The position numbers were made by a program, and so were the translations under genes. From contig NC_072895.1 in assembly GCF_027943255.1 (NCBI RefSeq), positions 84,198,001 to 84,262,000 of the forward strand: a stretch of DNA of 64,000 nucleotides. The letters run 5' to 3'. The notes under the pieces were generated by a model, which saw only the letters and a program-made list of their open reading frames with translations, made no database searches and had not been told where the DNA came from. Shown here in pieces: positions 34,901 to 46,900 of this stretch; position 1 is the first letter of the stretch; every line of letters starts with the position of its first letter. Source of the stretch: Anastrepha obliqua. Its lineage: Eukaryota; Arthropoda; Insecta; Diptera; Tephritidae.

Positions 34901-37900
34901 TGTTGCCTTTGTTTAAGAAACACGTTGCGACCGTTGCCTCAATCTCAGTATTGTGTATAACTGTGGTGCAGGAAAGGTACAAGCGGAAGATACGTAAAAT
35001 TTAATTTTTTAAATGATCGACGAAATGCGCAAAATTACTTCTCTTATTATAATTGACGAACTTTTGTACGATAATGAGGAAGAAGAGATGCAACAAAAGA
35101 AGAGAAAGAAAATTTGGTTCAAAAATTGGCTTTTAAAAAAAATCGAATTTTCGAACGAGAGGCTGCTGAACGGACTATAAAAATTACATGAGGATTGACG
35201 AAGCCCTGTTTAGAAAATTGTTGGACTTCGTAAAGGCCCAAATAACGAAACAAGATACCATAATGAGAGAGGCAATATCAGCAGAAATTAGACTGGCAAT
35301 AACTTTGCGGTATCTTGCAACAGGAAACTCTTTTGCGGACTTGAAATTTTTATCAATTTTATTGTTTTCATTTTTTAAATGTTCGTATGCTTTTTTTCTA
35401 AAATTTTTATTTTTATATATTTCACTACTTATATCCCACAGCTCTTTCAAATTTTTATATTCGTTAATAAAATTAACATAATTTTCATTATTTTCAATTG
35501 CCATTTTACTCCGCACGAACCTTCTTCTTCGCTTGTTTTCAACGAACTGAACGAGTAAAAGCAGTAAACAATGATACACACGAAGCAACGGTTGCAGCAA
35601 CCTATCCCAAAAATCAAATTTATTTGATATTTCAGGCAACGGTTGCAGCAACACGAAAATCAATTGGCAACACAGCCACACACGAGGCAACGGTTGCTTC
35701 AACATGGCCGTGTTGCTGCAACGGTTGCCTGGTGTGTATTTAGCTTTATGATTTTTCAAGAGTCTTGTGCAGCGACAATGAAAAGACTAGTGAGTAATTA
35801 TTGTTGCTGCCTACATTCAAAGGAGGAATGTACATACTTAAATGGAGGAAACGACATAAAATTTAAAATTCCATGTAGAGTTTATTGAAATTTTGATATT
35901 AATTAATTATATTAATTAATTTTTTTTTTTTGTTTTTATTTTCTTTGCATTATTTTTATTTGTTATTTTTTTTGTATTGCTTATAAATTACTACATTAAT
36001 AAAGTTACAAGCAGTGAAAAAACTGATTTCAGTAAACGATTATTTTTGATAATGATAAACGGTTCACTAGACGGGGCTAGTTTACTGGGGCGGCAGCCCT
36101 TGGTCGGGAAAAACCCGAGTCATTCCCGTGACGTAGCACCGGCTGCCATGGGAATGTTATTATTATTTTTGATACATATTTTGTACTTGTTCCACCAAGC
36201 AACATTTAAAGAATTTTTTTTATATTTCTACACAGTCTAATTTTTAATGAGAACGAATGCTTATAGTATAAAATGTATAACACAGATAATTCTGGCTTGA
36301 AGTTTAAGTGAGTTGGATTAAATTCGTATTTGAATGCACAAAGGCAAATGAGGAATTTTTCAGTGCCCCACACAAGGTACATTGAATAGGTAGCAGCAGT
36401 GGATTAGCTGATTTGTTTTATTTCTATTTATTTGGTCTCTAAATTGTCAATATCTGTTTATAGATTTTGACATTTTAGGGACCTCCTATGATCTAAAGCT
36501 ACTACCCGTACAACATGCCTTTGCCGCATCATCTCATTCATTCAAATACCAACTTATAAATTGTTTGAATTTGAAGTTGTTTCACTTCCGTTCTGGAGTT
36601 TCGCGTACTCCACCAAACTGTATGCAAATGTACACCCGAACGCCGCCCTTGCTTTGTTTAGCCTGCAGTTGATATCTTCATCTGTGATAGTACGGCCGGA
36701 GGTAGCAGAAGATTTCGGCAAAATCCACCAGACACCCGTCAACTATTATATGTCTGTCTGTCTTGCTTTATTGTGTTTGACTTTCATAGCCTTCGTCTAG
36801 CCGATGTTGACCTCCGGCCCGACAGTGCGTGCCAGCGTGACTTCGCTTGCCTGTCAGTGAGTTTGTGCAGGGTCAATTGGTGTATAACTTCGTCTAGGAC
36901 AATGGAGAAGAGAGGGGCGACAGGGGATAACCTTGCCTTACGCCTGCGTTTGTGGTGAAAGGGTCGAACTTTTATATACATATATCGTAAGGAGTTTGAA
37001 ACTTGGATTACTGTAGGCTTTACAATAGAATGAACTATATTTTTTAATAAAAAAAGAAAATAGTTGAAAATAAAAAATGAATAAATAAATAGTCAAAACT
37101 AGTCAATATATGGTGCCTTTATAATCATTTCGGTGGATGGATAATGCAAAGTGCTAAATGAATGTTACTAACTTTGCATAGATTAAAGAATTCATCTTTG
37201 CCCATTTTTCATTCCAACTGTTTGGAATATTTTTTTTTTGTTGTTTGATATCACCTTCTATACAAATTCTAAGCGGAGTTAGTGAATAAAATTAGCAAGC
37301 TACTGAAATAACGTACTTTGCCTCTGTGAAAAGTATCATAAGTGGGCGTGGTTATCATTCCATGTTGATCATTTTGCATTCTAACTATCCGCAGAACTGC
37401 ATATCAATTTTTGCGCAACTTATCCGTTGCACAAATGCACGGAAGGATGGACAGGCAGCCATGGCTAAATTGATTCGTCTCCTCATTCTGCATGTTTTGG
37501 CATATATGTACATGCATATATATTTTTATCTATCATATATCTATATCTATGTATCTCATTATTATACCCCAAAGCGGTAGTGAGCGCCGATATAAAAATA
37601 AATTAACACATTAAAGCCACTTGCAAATTCCAGTTTTCTGTTGTCGTTTTCGCTTTCCTGTTTTTGCCGACATTTTTCGATTTATTTCTGCCGACAAAAT
37701 TTACCTTCTTTCTTGTTGTAATATATGCATAAGCGCAAATTCCTATACGTGTATGTATGTATATCAATGGATTTTACGTTATGTAATGTGATCCGAACAA
37801 GCTCTCCGGTGTGCATGGGGTGTAGCTCGGGCTGTATTACAATGCTGGCAAAGTCGTTTGCTGCCGTTTTGCGGAATTTCACGCACAAATTGGCGCGTGC

Positions 37901-40900
37901 CTGGTCGATCTAGTGTCAACATTGCGGTTGAAGTCAATATACATACATACATATGTCCAATAAAAAAAAAATTAGCATGCACGAGTATGTATGTCAGTGT
38001 GCCAGACTAGCCATTAGCTGTGCAATTGTAGCTAAGTATAATATATGAACTATTTGTTGTAAGCGCATTGCTAAAAAATATTTATAAAAAAGATATACAA
38101 GTTGCACTTCTTATGGTAAATTTAGCAAATAACAATATAAAAAACTCTCGCATACATTCTTAAAGTCTGCATTTAATACATAAATCGAGAGCTCCAAAGC
38201 GCTATGCCGCAGCGCAGACATTTTTGTGGCCTGCTGTTCGCATACCCTGGCTATCGAACTCTGAGGCTGTATTACACTTTAGATCAGGGCAGCCGTTCAT
38301 AAATCTCTTTGAATGGTGAAAAATATTGCACACTTGCACTTTCCATTGAATTTATTTTCTCACAGTCGTTTACGTTTATGAATTTCTGAGTTGAATACAA
38401 ATTTTGCTTGCAGAATTTTAATTTTATCATTATTATTGTTTGGGTTTATTTTATTGTTTTAGCCGTTGGTCATTAACACCAAAATGAAAATGGTCGTCAG
38501 TGATTGATTAACCTTGAATATTGCAATTGCATTGTAACTGAAGCAATTAATGGGCCAATGAACGCAGTTAATGTGAACTTTTTTGGTTCAGTAGTAGTAA
38601 CGGACATATTTGGCCTGGTGCGTGTTGAAAATTCGAAATTTTTGGAAAATAATATTTGAAGTTAAATTTTAATTTAGGACCACTTATGACGGGTCCAGAA
38701 ATGTTTCAGTCAAGCCCACCTAAATTTTTTTAATATACAGAGTTACTGGGAATTTCATCCTATATATTAGTTTGGGGAAAAAGAAATGTATTATTTTTGC
38801 GAAAAATTTTTGCACAAATGGCTTGCAATTTTTTTATGGTCGATCTTTAGCTCCTGGGCGGTTCTATGACATGCCGGTCAACTTCGATTATGTCTATGAT
38901 TTGATCGAAATTTTCTTTAATATTAAGGGCATTATTATTTAGGACATTTCTCATTATTTATATAAGTACAGGGTGGGCCATAGAGCGTTTACTTTTTGAA
39001 CCACCTATTTTTTTGAAAATGGTAACACAAATGACATGTCAAATGTGTTGATAATTTACTTATATGTTTCCAAAGTAGTGAGTCTTCTTCTTCTTCCGCG
39101 GTTACAGTAAATGGCGAGCGTTACCGTCACATGCTCAACGAGTTTTTGTTTCCAAAAATTGAAGAGGATGACATGGACGACATTTGGTTTCAACAGGACG
39201 GTGCCACTTGTCACACTGCCAAAGTTACACTCGAACTTTTGGCTACCGTTTTTGAAAACCGAATAATCAGCCGAAATTCCGATATCAATTGGCCGCCTCG
39301 GAGCTGTGATTTAAGCCCGTGGGATTATTTTTTGTGGGGAGCCGTTAAGGACAAATGCTATGCGAATCATCCAGAGACGATTGATGTTTTAAAACACGAA
39401 ATCGAAGTTGCCATTCATGAAATTGGAGCCCAAACAATCGAAAATGTGCTTAAAAATTGGGTTGATCGAATGGCCTACTGTCGCCTGATATGGCTCCATG
39501 GACTTTTTCCTGTTTCCCAAGCTCAAGTTGCCGCTCCGTGGAAAACATTTTGAGACAATTGAAGTCATAAAAGAGAATTCGAAGAACACACACGAGCTTG
39601 ACTTGTTTACAGTAGCACAGAAAACAAACTATGTGACATATCACGCTGAAATTTGCCATGTAAGCTTATAACAGTCCTACCAAAAAACAAAAAAATTATT
39701 TTTGCCTTATGTCATCCGCGGACCGTTTTATTGATACCGTCTCGTTCATATTTGAGCAGAAGGTATACCTGTCATAATTGAAAATATCGAAAAAAGACGA
39801 AAAAAATCGAAATAGAAAGTAGTGAAAGAATAACAATTTCTTTCAGGAAAAGGGGCTATTAAACAAGACTGAGCTAATATCGAGGGCAGGATACACTGTT
39901 TTGCACGATCTAAAAGCTTTTCGAAAGAGTGTTTCAGGTCATTGACCGAAATGTCGTTCAGGATGTCGGTGCAAGGCTTTTGGGTGGCCTCTACGGACGC
40001 AAAATACTTTCCTTTCATGGCCAAATGCAATTTTCCGAATAGATAGAAGTCATAGGGAGCCATATCAGGCGAATAAGCTGCGTGATTGATGGTTAAAATG
40101 CGATTTCTAGTCATTTATTTATTTATTATTAGAAGGCCATTACGCACTGCGACCAGAGCTGATCTATTGTGAAAGGCCTATTTTGTAACCCTAGAGTTTT
40201 AGGCTTTTTAGAAATTTCAGCACAGTTTTGGGTTTGTTGTTCCAAAGATTGCATGGAGATACTACGATACCACCAAGGTGGTGAAGTCTTTGTCTGCCCA
40301 ACGCAAGACATTCACAAAGCACATGTTCTGAGCTTTCTATGTCCATTTCGCAAAAGCGGCAGACATTGGTCTCGGATAGACCAATATTATTTAGATGGTA
40401 CCTCAGGCTGCAGTGACCTGTAAGGTATCCAGTTAAAAGACGCAGATCTACTCTGTTTAGTGAGAGAAGTTTGTCAGATATTCCTTTGTTGGGACTTAGG
40501 AATAGTTTAGCTTGACGCTGACCGGCACAGTTTAGCCAGTGTGCGGCAAGTTTTCTTTCTTCCCATTTCCTAAGGAATTCATTTATGTGGCCTTTTGTTA
40601 GTCCACAGAAAGGCTCAGGACCAGTAAGTTGCATATTTGCTCCTTGTTTTGCAAGGTCATCAGCCATTTCATTTCCCTCATGTCCTTCATGTCCCGGAAT
40701 CCAACATAGTGTTACTGTGTTGAGGTTTCCTAACGTGTTTAGGAGGTTTAGGCAATCGTTTACCAATTTAGAGGTGATAGTTGTTGATAGAAGGGCTTTT
40801 AGAGCCGCTTGGCTATCTGAAAGTATGTAGATGTGAGTACCTCTCATTTTCCTTCTAAGGCATTCTCTCAAACATATTTCGATGGCATGTATTTCTGCCT

Positions 40901-43900
40901 GGAATATTGTTGGGTAGGATCCCATCGGAATCGATTTTTTGAATTTGGGCCCATTGATTCCTGCCTCTGTTCTACCGTGTTCTAATTTGGACCCATCTGT
41001 AAACCATAGCTGGGAGCCAGGTTTGAAGGTGATAGAGTTAGTTCTCCAGTCTGTTCGTTCATTGATTATAACTTGGAAGTTCCTGAAGAGTATTGGTTTG
41101 GGTGATAGTATATCATCCCTATGAAGAATGGGACTATGTAGGAAGTCTTCTAAGATCTTTAAATGTCCTTTCATATCCCCACTTTTAAGTTCAGATATAC
41201 CTTTTAGTCTTAAGGCACTCGAGCGAGCTTCCCTTTCAATTAGAATTGGAAGCGGTGGTATGTTCAGGAGCACACCCAATGCATCCGTGGGACATGTTTT
41301 CATAGCCCCTGTAATACCAACACATACCAGGCGATGCAGTTTGCTTAATTCGTTTGCCGCCTTTCTTTGCTTGACCTTGGGCCACCATGCTAAGGATGCA
41401 TAAGTGACTATGGGTTTTACAACTGTGGTGAATGTCCAGAAGGTCATTCTAGGGCTTAGTCCCCATGTCTTACCAAAAAGCCTTGTACAGGCAAAGAATG
41501 CCCTTGTGGCTTTTGAAGTATGTAACTCTCTATGGGAGTTCCACGTAAGCGTTTTGTCAAGACTGACGCCAAGATAGTTCGCTTCTGTCGAGAGTTCAAG
41601 TATTGTTCCATTAAGGGTCGGACATTTGAGATTTATGTACCTTCTCCTAGTAAACGGTACAAGTGTTGTTTTGGATGGGTTGATGGAGAGGGCTTTGTTT
41701 ATTATTGTTAGGGCTTGCTGCATGCGATCCGAAATGGTTTCCTCATGCCAGCCTAATACATAGACTACTAGGTCATCAGCGTAACCCTGAGTGTGAAATC
41801 CTAGGTTATTCAGTTTGTGGAGAAGTTCATCTATTACTAGAGTCCACAGAAGAGGAGAAAGTACGCCACCTTGAGGGCAACCTCTTGTGGCTTTGATAGA
41901 TTTGATTGTTCCTCCTAGTTCGGTGCTGATCGTCCTAGATTTCAGCATGAATATTATCCATCTAGTGATGGGTTCAGGTACCTCCTTTAGATATAGGGCA
42001 TTATAGATTGCCTCATAGGAGGTGTTATCAAAAGCTCCTGATATGCCAATAACTGCACATAGAGCTATCTGTTTGGACTCAATAGCCTTTTCAATAACTG
42101 TTACCAGGCTGTGTATTGCAGTCTCAGTGGATTTTCCCTGTGATAGGCAAATTGAAGTCGATGCAGTGGGAATTTAGCTAGATTGTATTCCCCAATATAC
42201 TGATCGACTATCTTTTCCATTGTTTTGAGGAAAAATGAGCTGAGACTAATTGGTCTGTATGATTTAGGCAATTGTTCGGGTTTTTTCCCTACCTTTGGAA
42301 TAAATACGACCTTTCTAGTCATAAAACCAACCACAAGAGTGGATCGATGAGATGGTGCATTATCATGCAATAAGCGCCAGCTTCCTCCTTCGCGGTATTT
42401 AGGGCGAATTCGACAAATACGATGCAACAAACGCTTCAAAACGCCAAGATAGAAAACTGCATTGACGGTTTGGCCCATTGGGACGAACTCATTGTGGGCG
42501 ATTCAATTGGAATCGTAAAAACAAATAAGCATCTACTTGATTTTTAACTTCTCCAAACGCGTTTTTTTGGGGTGGTGGCGCGTCTGAGACCTTCCATTCG
42601 GCACTTTGACGCTACAGCAAAAAAAAAAAGTTTATGAACGTTTAAAATGGGGAATCAAAAATAGTTAAGTTTTGAACATCACGCCATACAATCAAATTAG
42701 TCAAAAATGATCTAAATAATAATGTTCTTCAGTATCGAAGCTGGTTTTTCCGCTAACTCTATATATATATGTATATATTATAAAGGATGGTTAAATTTCA
42801 ACGTCAACGACACCGTTGGACTTCTTTCTCTGGGGTTATTTGAGCGAAAACGTGTACGTTGATAAGCTAGCAACAATTCAAGAGGTAAAAGATGAGATAA
42901 TTCGGTACATTAACGGCATAGAACCTCAATTATGCCGCAGAGTCATCGAAAATTTGGACCATCGGATGGAGGTGTGCCACCAAGACCGCCGCGGCCATTT
43001 GGCCGATATTTTGTTTTATTCGTAATTGAGCCATACCAATATTATCATAATAAAGAGAAATGGTAATAATTTCTTAAAAAAATTGTATTTTATTCAAAAT
43101 CAACACCGGCCCTTGAAACTTAACCACACTTTACAATAGAAGGGCTGATGCTTCTGCAATTGCGTGTCGAAACGCCAATCAGAGTAAAGCTGAGCGAGTT
43201 ATAGTACATTTACCGAGGAATTTTGATAGTTTTTTTGTTTTATTTAATTGGTGCTTACACCCATTTTGATTGTTTGGCGGAGCTCCTCTTCCTATTTGTG
43301 GCTTGTATCTTGATGTTCTTTCACAAATGGAGGGAACTACAGTTTTAAGCCGACTCCGAACGGCTGATATTTTTTTGAAGAACTTTTTCATGTCAGAAAT
43401 ACACTCGGAGATTTGCCATTATCTGCCGAGGGGCAACAGATATTAGAGAAAACATTTTCATCATTTTGGTGTTTCACGAAGATTCGATTGTCAAAATATG
43501 ACAAATGTAATTTTCTTCCCGTTCCAGAAGTATTCAAATTGGAGCAAAAGGAATATACATGGAAAGAGTACATCTTCTCTGCTTTAGGCGAGAAGGTGCA
43601 GTCTCACCCGCTTCACTGCCTAAACTCACTTAGCATACCTCACCAGGTGAGTGTTTAGCTGCAATTAGTGGTGCTGTAGTCATAACGCCAAAACCGTAAC
43701 ATTACATTATTTGTCGATTAGCCAAACCGCAACCACAAATAGCTGATATTGGAGTGAAATGAATAGCAACATTTGAATTTTGCGATAAAAACACGGATAA
43801 TTTCCCATTAAGTCAGTAAACTTTTCATCGCTCATTTCTAATATTCAAATTTTTATCGCAAATATTAAAAATCTAAAGTGTTTTGCAGCTGCTTACGAGG

Positions 43901-46900
43901 AAAACCCAAAATTTGATAGACACATGCGGCTACGCTTACAGCGTTATGGTGCGGCTAAGCTACGACACCACTATTCGCAGCTTTAGTTGGTTTTAGAGCG
44001 TGATGAAATAAGTAGGTTAGTTGAGTTTAAGTAGCGGACCGGGCTGGGATTACGCTTTGTCTTCATGCGTCCTTCTGCAGAAATAAGAACATATGACATC
44101 CATAATATAGCTGATCTTAAAAAGGCGATCCTTGAAGAGTGAAACCGGTTCAGAGATACCTATAGTGGTCACCGCAAAACGTCTTTTTTAAGAAAGCTCT
44201 CGAAGATCAGCTGTAGCTCCTTTCCAAACAAATATTTTTACTAATACTACATCTTAAAATACAGTTAAAAGATAACATAATATGTGTGAAAAAATTTTAG
44301 ATCAATAAATTTAAAAGTTTTCTTAGACAAAATTCTGGAAAATTTGCTTTTTTCCGCTTTCTAACTGTATATAGTCCCTTAAGCTGCAGCGTGAATTCTG
44401 TGTATGTTTTTGTTTTTGCTATATACAGGGTGGCTGATGAATTTTGCTACATTAAGAAACTCAAATAACTTTTTTTTAGTGTATGGAATTCATTTATTTT
44501 TTTTTTAAGTTGAAGGTCATTAAATTTTATTAAATGTAGCTTAACTAGTATTAAAAATAATTGAATTTAAATGCCCCCCATGCTCGTTGACACAAGTGCG
44601 GCATCTTAGTAAAAAGTTGTTCATTGCTGCTTTGAGAGTTGCGACAGGAATAGCCGCAATTGTTGCCCGAATGGATTGTTTTAGTTCATCCAAATTTGTT
44701 GGCTTTGTTTTATAAACTTCTTGTTTACATAAACCCCACAAGAAAAAGTCAGGTGCAGTAAGGTCAGGCGACCTGGGGGGCCAACGAAATTCGGAGTTTC
44801 TTGAAATCAGTTTATTGGGAAATTTTCGTCGCAACTCTGTCATAACAGTCTGGGCTATGTGAGACGTTGCCCCATCTTGTTGAAACCACACAGAGTTGAA
44901 AGGAATTCTCTTGCGGCGTAGTTCTGGATAGAAAAATTCTTTCAGCATTTTCAAATAACGGTCTCCAGTAACCGTAACGGTGTGACCATTTTCTTCAAAA
45001 AAATAAGGCCCGACAATACAGCGTGAAGAAACCGCACACCACACTGTCACGCGAAGAGGATGCAATTCCGTCTCGTGGAGTATCTGTGGGTTAGAAGTAC
45101 TCCATATTCGACAATTTTGTTTGTTCACATTGCCGTTTAAATCGAAATGGGCCTCATCAGACATGAAAAGGCAGTTTAACATGTTTTGGTCTTCTTCCAC
45201 CATTTGCAGGATCTTCTGGCAAAATTCCAAGCGAATCGGCAAGTCTGCTGCATTCAGTTTGTTAACCATTTGAATTTTGTAGGGAAATAAGTCTAAATCT
45301 TTGTGCATTATTGTTTGCAAAGACTGTCGGCTGACACCAAATTGAGCAGATAAGCTTCTTGTTGAAACCCTTGGATTGCTTTGTATAGCTGCAGCTACAG
45401 CAGCGATCGTTTCCTCCGTCCGAACTGGTGGGTTTCGATGATAAGGCCTTCTTGCGACTGTTCCTTGCTCAGCAAAATTATTCACCAGTCTCATTATGGT
45501 CCATCTGCTCGGGGGATCGCCGCCAAACATCCGCCTGTACTCTCTCTGTACCAAAACTACGGACTCCAGTGCGTGATAGCGGCGGACTATCCAAATTCTT
45601 GTTTGCGTGTCCCAGTTATCCATTTTAATAAATTTTAAAGATCAATCTGCAAATTAAAACAAAAATGGAACAGATAACTTAAAAGGAAAAAAAGTTATTC
45701 AATTTTTTTTTGGTAGCGGCTTTCATCAGCCACCCTGTATATGAGTCTGTGGCGAAAATGAAAAAGTAGTGATAAAGAATGGTTGAGATAAGAATACCAC
45801 TATCGCAGAACATATCAAGCTAAAAAGTTATAGACTATGAACATTCGCAAACAAAACTAGGCTGGCAAATTCATCACTCAAAAACCAATTGAAATTATAC
45901 ATATTTATAAAGGGTTTTGCAATAAGGGCGGGTAGATGTTGAAATCGTCAATCGTGGCGTTTGCTGTGTGGCACGTAGCGCCGTCCTGCTGGAACCACAT
46001 GTCGCCTAGATCCATATGGTTCAATATGGGCCATAAGAAATTGGTTATCATCGTTGTGTAGCGCTTGCTGTTGACGGTGACCGCCTCACCAGCGTCGTTT
46101 TCAAAAGTGTAAGGACCAATGACGCCGCCGGCCCAAAGTCCACACCAAACGGTAACTTTTTGAGGATGCATTATCACCTGGTGAACCGCATGTGGATTGG
46201 TGTCGTCCTATATACGGCAATTTTGTTTGTTAACACAGCCATTCATCCAAAAATGCGCCTCGTCACTAAAGATGATTTTTCGCCCAAAACTGGGGTTCTC
46301 TTCCAAACGATTCGAAGCCCAGTCAGCGAACAAACGGCGTTGTCTATGGTCATCAACTTTGAGCTCCTGGGTCAGTTGGATCTTGTACGGGTGAAGGCCC
46401 AAGTCTCGACGCAAAATTCGCCAAGTTGAAGTCTGCGAAAGGCCAAGTTCTTGTGCACGGCGAGGAATAGACTGCCTCGGGTTCTGCTGTACACTTTCAC
46501 GGACCGCGGCAATGTTCTCCGCTGATCTTGCGTTCCTTGAATGTACGGGTGTTGGCTGATTGTTTACTGACCCGGTCGTCTCAAATTTGGCCACCAAACG
46601 TTGAAGAGTCGACTTTGAAGGGCCACCACGTCTACCGCCGGCGGCGTCATTGGGCGCTATGCGTGCAACGTTTGCGTTAATGAACACTCATTTTGGTAAT
46701 AAAGTTTTATAATTTGAACGTTTAATCGTGTAACTTGCCATGATGATTTGGCATAAACAACTGAATAATAAACAAAAGATTTGACAGATGTCACCAAAAC
46801 AAAATGGCTGCCACAGAGCGCCAAAATCGACCCGCGCCAATTGAAAACCCCTTTATTTATATTTATATTTATATTTATATTTATATTTATATTTATATTT

